A stretch of DNA of 10,339 nt, from assembly GCA_947303905.1 (NCBI GenBank), contig CAMYZR010000026.1:1-10339 (forward strand). The letters are read 5' to 3'. Source of the stretch: an uncultured Atopobiaceae bacterium. GTDB taxonomy: Bacteria > Actinomycetota > Coriobacteriia > Coriobacteriales > Atopobiaceae. Shown in pieces: positions 1-6,206 of this stretch. The notes under the pieces were generated by a model that saw only the letters and a list, made by a program, of their open reading frames with translations, had not been told where the DNA came from and did no database searches. The translations under genes and the position numbers were made by a program. Numbering within the stretch: the stretch's first letter is position 1; each line of letters begins with the position of its first letter.

Positions 1-1034
1 CCGTACGGGCCTCCATCGAGCGCAGTCTGGCGCTGCCCCCGACGCAGCTGCATGGCTACACGCCGGCCGCCGGCCTGCCCTCCGCGCGTGAGGCCGTGGC
101 CAAGTCGCTCAACCGTCGCTTTGGCACCGCATATGGCCCGGGCGACCTCTACCTCACCTGCGGTGCGGCCGCGTCGCTGTCCATCAGCTTCCATGCGCTG
201 GTCAATCCTGGTGACGAGGTGATTGTCATCGCCCCGTACTTCCCCGAGTATCGCGTGTGGATCGAGACCGCTGGCGCCACCTGCGTCGAGGTCATGGCCG
301 ACGAGGCCACCTTCCAGATTGACACCGAGGCCGTGGGTGCCGCCATCACCGCACGCACCAAGGCCGTCGTGATCAACTCACCCAACAACCCGGTCGGCTC
401 GATCTACTCGGCCGCCAACCTGCAGGCCCTCTCCGACGTGCTCCATGCACGCCAGGAAGAGCTGGGCACGAGCATCTACCTCGTTGCCGACGAGCCCTAC
501 CGCGAGATCACCTATGGCGACGAGGTGCCTTGGGTGCCCTCCATCTACGACCGCACGGTCGTGTGCTACTCCTACTCCAAGAGCCTCTCGCTGCCGGGCG
601 AGCGCATCGGCTGGGTGCTGGTGCCCGACACCAACCCCGACCACGACCGACTGGTGCTGGCCGTCGCCGGCGCCGGCCGCAAGCTGGGCTTTGTCTGCGC
701 GCCGGCGATCTTCCAGCGCGTGATCATGGACTGCGTGGACGAGCCGTCCGACGTGGAGGCCTACGCGCGCAACCGCACGGCGCTGACCGAGGGGCTCTCC
801 AAGCTCGGCTTCGAGTGCATCGAGCCGCAGGGCGCGTTCTACCTGTGGGTCAAGGCGCTCGAGCCCGACGCCGAGGCCTTCTTCCAGAAGTGCAAGGAGC
901 TCGACCTGCTGCCCGTGCCTTCCGACTCGTTTGGCTGCCCCGGCTGGATCCGCATCGGCTATTGCGTGAGCTACGAGACCATCGTCAACTCCATGGATGC
1001 CTGGGCAAAGCTCAAGGCCCAGTACGAGGCATAA
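1..1034 (+). CDS. PLP-dependent aminotransferase, class I/II (5' end outside window)
   Basis: Catalyses transfer of an amino group between an amino acid and a 2-oxo acid using pyridoxal phosphate; cytoplasmic, fold type I. The frame is open from base 3, so the start lies upstream and about 343 residues are visible of the roughly 400 usual. The visible part opens with the HGYTPAAGLPSAREAVA stretch typical of the family, so the internal GTG at 96 is not the start. Other family marks are NSPNNP near base 373, DEPY (the Asp that contacts the pyridine nitrogen), SYSKSLSLPGERIGW with the Schiff-base lysine at bases 579-581, and the C-terminal WIRIGY arginine that binds substrate carboxylate. The family is clear; the substrate (aspartate, aromatic or other) cannot be read from this, so no symbol is given. 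A possible terminator follows the TAA stop. Confidence 0.93.
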   Translation, partial: VRASIERSLALPPTQLHGYTPAAGLPSAREAVAKSLNRRFGTAYGPGDLYLTCGAAASLSISFHALVNPGDEVIVIAPYFPEYRVWIETAGATCVEVMADEATFQIDTEAVGAAITARTKAVVINSPNNPVGSIYSAANLQALSDVLHARQEELGTSIYLVADEPYREITYGDEVPWVPSIYDRTVVCYSYSKSLSLPGERIGWVLVPDTNPDHDRLVLAVAGAGRKLGFVCAPAIFQRVIMDCVDEPSDVEAYARNRTALTEGLSKLGFECIEPQGAFYLWVKALEPDAEAFFQKCKELDLLPVPSDSFGCPGWIRIGYCVSYETIVNSMDAWAKLKAQYEA

Positions 1035-1049
1035 CGCCTGGCCCGGCCA

Positions 1050-1080
1050 AACCGACCAAAGGGGGGCGGTTCCTTTTGTT
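1050..1080 (+). terminator. Possible intrinsic terminator after the aminotransferase
   Basis: AACCGACC can pair with GGGCGGTT (one A-G mismatch) around a short AAAGGG loop, followed by the T-rich run CCTTTTGTT. It sits 16 nt after the aminotransferase stop and before the next gene's ribosome site. The stem is moderate and the T run is interrupted, so termination may be partial. Confidence 0.45.
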
Positions 1081-1135
1081 CGGCGCCAAAGGCCGAGCGA
1101 GAGGGACCGTCTTTTCTATCGAGGGGAGAGCCCGC

Positions 1136-1945
1136 ATGCTGCACATCGCCTGTGACGTTCATACGCACACCATCTTCTCGCGCCATGCGTACTCGACTCT
1201 CGAGGAGAACGTGCGTGCAGCCGCCGAGCTGCGCTTCGAGCTGCTGGGCATCACGGACCATTTCTCGTCGATGATGCAACCCGAGCCGACTACGGGCACT
1301 GACCTGCGAGATTACCAGCACTTTCTCAACTTTGAGGTGTGGCCCGAGGTCTGTCATGGCGTGCGCGTGATGCATGGCTGCGAAGCCGACATCGTTGACC
1401 TCGACGGTAACCTCTACGGATGGGACATGCCAGTGGAGCGCTCGCTTGGCGGTCCCGCCGCGAATCCGGCCGAGACGCTGCAGCAGGTTGTCTTCCGTGG
1501 CTGCGACTATGTCATCGCCAGCGTGCACGGCCGTCATTGGGCCGAGGGGGCCTCGCGCGAGCAGCTGACGCGCATGTACCTCCGCGCGCTCGAGCATCCC
1601 AAGGTGCTCATCTTGGGTCATGTGGGCCGCTCCGGACTGGACTTCGATATCGACGCGGTGGCAAAGCGTGCCCGTGAGCTGGGTAAACTCATCGAGATAA
1701 ACGAGAGCAGCCTCTACGGTCGCCAGGACACCACACCGCGCTGCACCGAGATAGCGCGCCGCTGCAAGGCTGCAGGATGCATGGTTGCCACGGGGTCCGA
1801 CGCGCACATCTCCTACGACGTCGCACGGCTGGACCGCTCCCGCCGGATGCTGGAGGAGATTGGCTTTCCCGCGCGCCTCGTGGCGACGCGCGATGCCGAG
1901 ACCTTCCTGCGTGTTCTGGAGCGCGCCCTGCCTACAGCTCGATAG
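1136..1945 (+). CDS. PHP-domain metal-dependent phosphoesterase (YcdX/HisJ-like)
   Basis: Predicted cytoplasmic phosphatase with a trinuclear metal site, 269 residues. Candidate ligands appear in family order: D7-V-H9-T-H11, H17, D41-H42 (GITDHF), E83 (HGCEADI), H131 (ASVHGRH), H162 (LGHVGRSG) and D222-A-H224 (GSDAH). Length and motif order fit the YcdX branch of the PHP superfamily better than the histidinol-phosphatase HisJ or PolX branches, but the substrate is unknown. The ATG at 1136 is chosen because GAGGGGAG lies 7 nt upstream and the metal motif begins at residue 7; the frame stays open far upstream, but that stretch overlaps the aminotransferase. Its 3' end overlaps the convergent exonuclease gene by 14 nt. 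Confidence 0.9.
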   Translation: MLHIACDVHTHTIFSRHAYSTLEENVRAAAELRFELLGITDHFSSMMQPEPTTGTDLRDYQHFLNFEVWPEVCHGVRVMHGCEADIVDLDGNLYGWDMPVERSLGGPAANPAETLQQVVFRGCDYVIASVHGRHWAEGASREQLTRMYLRALEHPKVLILGHVGRSGLDFDIDAVAKRARELGKLIEINESSLYGRQDTTPRCTEIARRCKAAGCMVATGSDAHISYDVARLDRSRRMLEEIGFPARLVATRDAETFLRVLERALPTAR

Positions 1946-2729
1946 ACAGGCCCACGGGGCAGTGGTCGCTGCCAAACACCTCGTTGTAGATTGAGGCGCT
2001 GGTCACGCGGTCGGCGATGCGGTCGCTCACCAGGAAGTAGTCGATGCGCCAGCCAGTGTTGTTCTGGCGGGCGCGGCCGCGGTAGCTCCACCAGCTGTAC
2101 GCGCCGGTCAGGTCGGGATGCAGCGAGCGGAAGGTGTCGGTAAAGCCGGCGTCGAGCAGCTTGCCAAAGCTCTCGCGCTCCTCGTCGGAGAAGCCCGGGT
2201 TGCCGCGGTTGGGGCCGGGGTTCTTGAGGTCGATCTCCTTGTGGGCCACGTTGAAGTCGCCGCAGGTCACCACGGGCTTGTCTGCGTCGAGCTCGCGCAG
2301 GAAGTCACGGTAGCGCGCGTCCCAGGCCAGGCGCGTCTCGATGCGGCGCAGGCCGTCCTGCGCGTTGGGCGTGTAGACGTCCACAAACCAGTAGGTGGGA
2401 AACTCGAGCGCGCAGATGCGCCCCTCGTCGTCAGCCACCTCGGAGCCAATCTGGCGAATGACCTGCAGCGGCTCCTCGCGGCTCCAGACCGCCGTGCCGG
2501 AGTACCCCTTGCGCTCGGCGTAGTTCCAGGTCTGGTGATAGCCCTCAAACTGGACATCCTTGAGCTTCGCGCGCTGCTCGTCCTGCAGCTTGGTCTCCTG
2601 AATGGCAAAGACGTCTGCGTTAAAGGTGGTGAAGATCTCGGGGAAGGAGGGGTCCTTCTTGAGGGTGGCGCGCAGGCCGTTGACGTTCCACGAGATGAGT
2701 CGCAGCTCGCGAGGGGCGGTGGTGGGCAT
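1932..2729 (-). CDS. xth: Exodeoxyribonuclease III / AP endonuclease
   Basis: Base-excision repair enzyme that cuts at abasic sites and degrades double-stranded DNA 3' to 5', Mg-dependent, 265 residues, the usual size. Visible exonuclease-endonuclease-phosphatase motifs are ISWNVNGLRA (N15, N17), the metal ligand E45 in IQETKL, DVYTPNAQ (Y119), GDFNVAHKEIDL (D158, N160), WRIDYFLVS and the C-terminal GSDHCPV catalytic D255-H256. The ATG at 2729 has AAGGAGG only 4 nt upstream, slightly tight, but the motif block starts right after it. It lies 79 nt downstream of the patatin gene on the same strand and appears to have its own -10 box in that gap. ExoA is the Gram-positive name for the same enzyme. 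Confidence 0.95.
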   Translation of the reverse strand: MPTTAPRELRLISWNVNGLRATLKKDPSFPEIFTTFNADVFAIQETKLQDEQRAKLKDVQFEGYHQTWNYAERKGYSGTAVWSREEPLQVIRQIGSEVADDEGRICALEFPTYWFVDVYTPNAQDGLRRIETRLAWDARYRDFLRELDADKPVVTCGDFNVAHKEIDLKNPGPNRGNPGFSDEERESFGKLLDAGFTDTFRSLHPDLTGAYSWWSYRGRARQNNTGWRIDYFLVSDRIADRVTSASIYNEVFGSDHCPVGLSIEL

Positions 2730-2760
2730 GGGGCCTCCTTGGCTTGGTGTTGACGTGCAC

Positions 2761-2766
2761 AGTATA
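2761..2766 (-). promoter_or_regulatory. Possible -10 box for the exonuclease III gene
   Basis: On the minus strand this reads TATACT, five of six matches to TATAAT, placed about 32 nt before the start codon, which would give a leader of about 25 nt. I see no good -35 hexamer at 16-18 nt, so this rests on the -10 alone; the gene may also be read through from the patatin gene. Confidence 0.35.
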
Positions 2767-2808
2767 TCCGAGGCTCTGCCGCGAGGTGCGGTCCATGTCG
2801 CACAGGCG

Positions 2809-3732
2809 CTAGCCCGCGATAAACTCCAGCAGCCGTGGCAGCTCGCGCTGCAGCTGGGCGTGACCCTGACCATAGGCGTACTGCAGCTTGGTGGTATCGA
2901 GCGTGCCGTTGTGAACGGGCATCTCGTCGGGGCGAATGACCAGCGCGCGACCCTCTCGCTCGATGGCTGCGATGCGATCGAGCTCGGCGTTGTAGCGCTC
3001 GGGGCGCGTGAGCGTTGCCTCCAGCACATGGGGCTGGCTGCCAAGCAGGCGCGTGTACACCGCGCGCTCCACGCTCGAAAGGGGCTTCTTGCGGTAGCCG
3101 GCGGGGCGCGTCGCAAACATGACGAAGCGCTCGTAACCGTCCTGCTCCGCGAGGTGCAGCGGCAGGCCAGCGCCTTGTCCGAGGCCACCGTCGTAGTACG
3201 TCTTGCCATCGATGGGCAGCGGCTTCATGGCGATGGGGATGGTGGAGCTGGCGCGCACGCAGTTGATCATGTGCCACACGTCCGGCATGTCGTCCTTGGT
3301 GAAGCTCGCCGAGCGACCGGTGGCTGCCTCAAAGGCCTGGATGCGAATCCGAGCGGGGTTCGCGCAGAAGGTCTCCCACGCAAAGCCGCAGAAGCCGTCG
3401 CGAATGCAGCCCTCGTAGAGGTAGTCGGCGTTAAAGTAGCCATGTCCGCGCACAAAGCTCGCAAGGCCGCCGACGGGCTCCCTTCCGTCGATGGCGAGAA
3501 AGGCCATGTGCACGCGGGTCTGGTCGCGCGAGACATAGTTGATGGTGTGACTTGATCCGGCCGAGATCCCGCAGGCGTAGTCAAAGTAGATGCCGTGCTC
3601 GAGCAGCAGGTTGACCATGCCGGCCGTGTAGGCGCCGCGGTAACCGCCGCCCTCAAAGACGAGCGCGCAGTCGTGCACGTTGTTGGTGATCGTCTCGTCT
3701 GCCCAAACGGGTGCGTCTGGTGTACTGGACAT
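2809..3732 (-). CDS. Patatin-like phospholipase family protein (YjjU-like)
   Basis: Predicted serine acyl hydrolase with a Ser-Asp dyad, 307 residues. The oxyanion-hole loop EGGGYRGAYTAG is at residues 27-38, the nucleophile motif GISAG at 55-59 (Ser57), and the dyad Asp in YYDGG at about residue 181, all in the patatin order. The last 100 or so residues (ALVIRPDEMPV onward) resemble the C-terminal extension of bacterial YjjU-type patatins (DUF6363-like; from memory). There is no signal peptide or membrane helix, so it is probably cytoplasmic. The ATG at 3732 follows GAGAAAGG about 9 nt away. It is divergent from the sirtuin gene with about 100 nt between start codons. Substrate is unknown: phospholipid, acylglycerol and other esters are all possible. 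Confidence 0.9.
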   Translation of the reverse strand: MSSTPDAPVWADETITNNVHDCALVFEGGGYRGAYTAGMVNLLLEHGIYFDYACGISAGSSHTINYVSRDQTRVHMAFLAIDGREPVGGLASFVRGHGYFNADYLYEGCIRDGFCGFAWETFCANPARIRIQAFEAATGRSASFTKDDMPDVWHMINCVRASSTIPIAMKPLPIDGKTYYDGGLGQGAGLPLHLAEQDGYERFVMFATRPAGYRKKPLSSVERAVYTRLLGSQPHVLEATLTRPERYNAELDRIAAIEREGRALVIRPDEMPVHNGTLDTTKLQYAYGQGHAQLQRELPRLLEFIAG

Positions 3733-3834
3733 ACGCGGGAGCCTTTCTCGGTGCTAGCATCAACGTAGATGGTACCCCTTTAGGCGTGCACAAAAGGTTG
3801 GTGTACGTCACAGACATCGAGGATGGGAGAGGCC

Positions 3835-4572
3835 ATGGCGCGCACGATAACCAATCCGCAAGAGGCTGCACTGGAGCTCAAGGAGCGCATCGACCGCGCG
3901 CGTCGCGTGGTCTTCTTTGGCGGCGCGGGCGTCTCCACCGCAAGCGGCATCCCCGACTTCCGCAGCGAGGATGGCCTCTATCACCAGCACTTCAAGTATC
4001 CGCCCGAGATGATGCTCTCCCACAGCTTCTACGTGAGCCACACCAAGGAGTTCTACGACTTCTACCGCGAGCGCATGATCTGTCTGACGGCCAAGCCCAA
4101 CCGGGCGCACTACAAACTGGCCGAGCTGGAGCGTGAGGGCAAGCTGCTGGCCGTGGTGACGCAGAACATCGACGGCTTGCACCAGGCGGCTGGCTCGCGT
4201 GCCGTGCTGGAGCTGCATGGGTCGGTGCACCGCAACATCTGCCAGCGCTGCGGGCACGTGCATTCTGCCGAGTGGGTGCTGGGGACCAAGGGCGTGCCGC
4301 GCTGCGAGGAGTGCGGTGGTCCGGTCAAGCCCGACGTCGTGCTCTACGAGGAGAGCTTGGACGAGGACGTCATCACCACGAGCCTGAGGGCAATCGCAAG
4401 CTGCGACATGCTCATCGTGGGCGGCACGAGCCTGGTGGTCTATCCGGCGGCGGGCCTCATCCGCTACTTCCAGGGCGACCAGCTGGTCATCTGCAACCTG
4501 CAGCCGACGCCACAGGACTCGGCCGCAGATCTCGTGTGCGCCTGCGACATCGCGAAGGCCTTCGACTGGTAA
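3835..4572 (+). CDS. cobB: NAD-dependent protein deacylase, SIR2 family
   Basis: Removes acyl groups from lysine side chains, consuming NAD and releasing nicotinamide and O-acyl-ADP-ribose; cytoplasmic, 245 residues. The Rossmann NAD motif GAGVSTASGIPDFRS is at 30-44, QNIDGLH at 110-116, catalytic His128 in ELHGSVH, the zinc ribbon cysteines are C136, C139, C157 and C160, and VGGTSLVVYPA follows. The YxxR pair typical of class III desuccinylases is not seen in the 50-85 region, so deacetylation is more likely. Two in-frame ATGs exist (3823 and 3835); the GGGAGAGG purine run lies between them and serves the second, while the first has GAGG abutting it, so 3835 is preferred. A strong terminator follows. 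Confidence 0.93.
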   Translation: MARTITNPQEAALELKERIDRARRVVFFGGAGVSTASGIPDFRSEDGLYHQHFKYPPEMMLSHSFYVSHTKEFYDFYRERMICLTAKPNRAHYKLAELEREGKLLAVVTQNIDGLHQAAGSRAVLELHGSVHRNICQRCGHVHSAEWVLGTKGVPRCEECGGPVKPDVVLYEESLDEDVITTSLRAIASCDMLIVGGTSLVVYPAAGLIRYFQGDQLVICNLQPTPQDSAADLVCACDIAKAFDW

Positions 4573-4594
4573 GGCGTGTGGGTAGCCACGTTCT

Positions 4595-4630
4595 GCCCCG
4601 GTCATGCGAGCGCGTGGCCGGGGCTTTTTT
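4595..4630 (+). terminator. Strong intrinsic terminator after the sirtuin gene
   Basis: A 10-bp stem (4595-4604 with 4615-4624, GCCCCGGTCA against TGGCCGGGGC, one G-T pair) with a 10-nt loop is followed directly by six T residues at 4625-4630. It closes the housekeeping transcript 23 nt after the sirtuin stop and separates it from the toxin-antitoxin operon. Confidence 0.92.
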
Positions 4631-4737
4631 CTGGACGGACGACCTGGCAGGACTCGTGTCGGTGCTAGCAGGAGGTCTTCTGGCCCAGGCGAACGGTAGC
4701 TTGAAGGAATATATGCAGCAGTTGAAGGCAAAGTTCC

Positions 4738-4766
4738 TTGTATGTGCGCTGACCAGCGCATATGAT
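4738..4766 (+). promoter_or_regulatory. Predicted promoter of the toxin-antitoxin operon
   Basis: TTGTAT (4738-4743) and TATGAT (4761-4766, five of six matches to TATAAT) are 17 nt apart, giving a start near 4773 and a leader of about 50 nt. The -35 is weak, which suits an autoregulated operon. The spacer is almost filled by an inverted repeat. Confidence 0.55.
4742..4763 (+). promoter_or_regulatory. Inverted repeat in the promoter spacer, operator candidate
   Basis: TGCGCT-GACC-AGCGCA is a perfect 6-bp inverted repeat; allowing one mismatch the arms reach 9 bp (4742-4750 and 4755-4763). It lies between the -35 and -10 hexamers, where a bound repressor would block polymerase. Antitoxins of the RelB/DinJ family are known to bind such sites in their own promoters; that this one does is inference. 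Confidence 0.5.
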
Positions 4767-4791
4767 TGAACTTGCAGGGAAAGGGCTTACC

Positions 4792-4807
4792 TGCTTTACG
4801 TAAAGCA
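4792..4807 (+). promoter_or_regulatory. Perfect 16-bp palindrome TGCTTTACGTAAAGCA, operator candidate
   Basis: Sixteen bases read the same on both strands. The site is 15 bp upstream of the antitoxin ATG and just downstream of the predicted transcription start, a classical operator position. A related half-site GCTTAC is at 4785-4790 and AAAGC recurs at 4812-4816, so more than one dimer could bind. It could also form an RNA hairpin in the leader and affect translation. Confidence 0.6.
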
Positions 4808-4821
4808 AAAGAAAGCATGCC

Positions 4822-5211
4822 ATGAAGCAGACACAAGAAGCAGGCCTTCGTGTGGCGCAGATCAACGTGAGGATTGATCGCTCACTCAAAGACGAGGGCG
4901 ATGCGGTACTGGCGGAGGCGGGCATATCGCCGACGCGCATCGTACGAGATCTCTGGGCCAAGCTGGCCCAACGCGGCACTGCGCTTGACGAGGTGGTTGC
5001 CGCCCTTGGGGCAGGCGGCTTCACGCCAGACGAGCGGGCCGCCATCGATGCCAAACTTTCCGTGATCGACCGGGTGTCCCAGCGACGCGACCAACTGGCA
5101 GGACAGCTTGGACTCTCCTCGGCAACGGAGCCACTCTATCAGGATGGCTTCGACTGGCGCGATCGCGCGCGGACCGAGCGTGACCGCAAGCGGGGAAGGA
5201 GGGGTCTCTGA
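4822..5211 (+). CDS. RelB/DinJ-family antitoxin
   Basis: Likely antitoxin and autorepressor of the PIN toxin that follows, 129 residues. Residues 10-52 (RVAQINVRIDRSLKDEGDAVLAEAGISPTRIVRDLW and on) match the ribbon-helix-helix part of RelB/DinJ: a beta strand with alternating residues, a helix, a G-(I/L)-(S/T)-P turn and a second helix. The protein is longer than the usual 80-95 residues, and its end is very basic (RDRARTERDRKRGRRGL), which may help toxin neutralisation or DNA binding. The ATG at 4822 has only a weak purine run (AAAGAAAG) upstream. The TGA stop shares its last base with the ATG of the toxin gene, so the two are translationally coupled. Confidence 0.8.
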   Translation: MKQTQEAGLRVAQINVRIDRSLKDEGDAVLAEAGISPTRIVRDLWAKLAQRGTALDEVVAALGAGGFTPDERAAIDAKLSVIDRVSQRRDQLAGQLGLSSATEPLYQDGFDWRDRARTERDRKRGRRGL

Positions 5212-5705
5212 TGGCGGGTGGACAGTTGCACATGATGCTTGACGCCAATGTGTGGCTCGACTTCTTCATTCCTGGACGGGCGAGCTCGGCGACGGCATCA
5301 CGTCTGATACGTACGGCCATCGAACATGGTGCAGAGTTGCTGTACCCCTCGCACATCATCGAGGACCTGTTCTACGAGATTCGCCGCGACGCCGCCGAGT
5401 GGACACGCGCTGGCGCGGGCGAGGTCTCGCGCGAGGCGGCGCGCTACTGCCACGACTACGCGTGGGGCTGCATGGAGGATCTTCACGAGCTGGCGACGGC
5501 GGTGCCTACCGATGACGCCGACGTGCTCTCCGCCCTCAAGTTTCGGATGCTGAGCGAGGACTTGGGAGACAACCTGGTGCTGGTGGCTGCGCAGCGTTCG
5601 GGCGTGGACTATCTGGTGACTTCCGACAACGTGATGCTCAACAAGGCGACCGTCGCAGCGCTCGCCCCGCAGGACATGCTTGCGGTGTTGGAGGCGGGTC
5701 TGTAG
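5211..5705 (+). CDS. PIN-domain toxin (putative ribonuclease)
   Basis: Predicted Mg-dependent RNase toxin of a type II system, 164 residues. Acidic residues fall in PIN order: D11 in MLDANVWLD, E51/D52 in SHIIEDLFYE, D120 in LGDNLVLVAAQRSGVDYLVTSD, and D139 at the end of that stretch. The ATG at 5211 has GGAAGGAGGGG ending 6 nt upstream, a far stronger ribosome site than that of the antitoxin; internal ATGs at 5232 and 5235 are less well placed. PIN toxins such as VapC usually cut tRNA or rRNA, but the target here is unknown. The usual VapC partner is VapB-, Phd- or RHH-type; pairing with a RelB/DinJ-like antitoxin is less common. The gene ends 25 bp before the first repeat array. Confidence 0.85.
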   Translation: MAGGQLHMMLDANVWLDFFIPGRASSATASRLIRTAIEHGAELLYPSHIIEDLFYEIRRDAAEWTRAGAGEVSREAARYCHDYAWGCMEDLHELATAVPTDDADVLSALKFRMLSEDLGDNLVLVAAQRSGVDYLVTSDNVMLNKATVAALAPQDMLAVLEAGL

Positions 5706-5730
5706 GCTTCGCTTGCGTGGCGCAGGGCGA

Positions 5731-6030
5731 GGTTTTCCGCTTGGTGCACTGCGGGGTTGGGGATGCGACGAAATCTCACGGCTGGTGCAGTGCGCCGGAC
5801 GGCGCTCGGTGAAAACTTTCGCTCGGTGCGCTGCGTGCGGTTGCGTTGGGCGGGATTTTACGCCTGGTGCACCGCGGTGCGGAATTGGGTGCACCAGTCG
5901 AAAAATACCGCCGCGATACTCGCCCCAGAGTGCACCACGCGAGAATCTTGCCGAGCCCCCCGATTCCGCAGTGCACCAGGCGAGAACTTTTGCCCCGCCC
6001 CAGGCTCGGGAGTGCACCAAGCGCAAAATC
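5731..6030. repeat. Upstream 300-bp mirrored repeat array, 8 units of 41 nt
   Basis: Eight units share a core TGGTGCA preceded by a TTTTCGC-like stretch and followed by CTGCGG-like bases. Forward cores start at 5742, 5783, 5824 (degenerate CGGTGCG) and 5865; inverted cores (TGCACCA) start at 5890, 5931, 5972 and 6013. Every neighbour in the same direction is exactly 41 nt apart. The mirror axis is at 5880.5, where TGGTGCACC and GGTGCACCA face each other, and 150 bp lie on each side, so the whole array could fold into one long imperfect hairpin. A single-mismatch core TGGCGCA at 5718 may be a decayed outer unit. The array fills most of the gap between the PIN gene and the nuclease-like gene; I see no gene in it. 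Confidence 0.9.
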
Positions 6031-6206
6031 AAGTCGCACCCCGAGCCCTGTGTGTAAAGCGTGACGGTGTGGCTCAAATTCCCGAGGTCTTTTATATGTT
6101 GGGGCGAACAAAAAGCGGGCTACAAGAGTTGCAGTCCGTCCATGTGCGATCATTTGGCTACCGAGCGCCTACACTGCGCCAACGTCACTGCTCTACGCTT
6201 CTGCCT
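6031..6206 (+). promoter_or_regulatory. Leader region of the nuclease-like gene, no clear promoter
   Basis: About 175 bp between the array and the chosen ATG. It is less GC-rich than its surroundings and holds TTTATATG near 6091-6098 as a possible -10, but no convincing -35 at the right distance. No Shine-Dalgarno run is seen before the ATG at 6207, so the gene may be poorly or unusually translated, or may start further upstream. Confidence 0.25.

Noticed and set aside
530..1135. Upstream extension of the PHP gene to 530
   Set aside because: It would overlap the aminotransferase in another frame and pass through the probable terminator; a good ribosome site and the metal motif mark 1136 as the start.
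2118..3555. Long + strand open frames across the exonuclease and patatin genes
   Set aside because: They are antisense to two genes with clear catalytic motifs and arise from GC-rich codon bias.
3733..3822. Specific promoters in the patatin/sirtuin divergent gap
   Set aside because: Promoters must be near, but no hexamer pair at 16-18 nt spacing stood out on either strand, so none was called.
3808..4836. 342-residue - strand open frame opposite the sirtuin gene
   Set aside because: It is antisense to a sirtuin with all motifs intact and crosses a strong terminator and the toxin-antitoxin promoter region.
5757..6206. N-terminal extension of the nuclease-like protein back to an ATG at 5757 (510 residues)
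   Set aside because: The added 150 residues are read almost entirely from the repeat array and its flank, and look like frame-shifting repeat peptides with no domain; family-like sequence begins at 6207.
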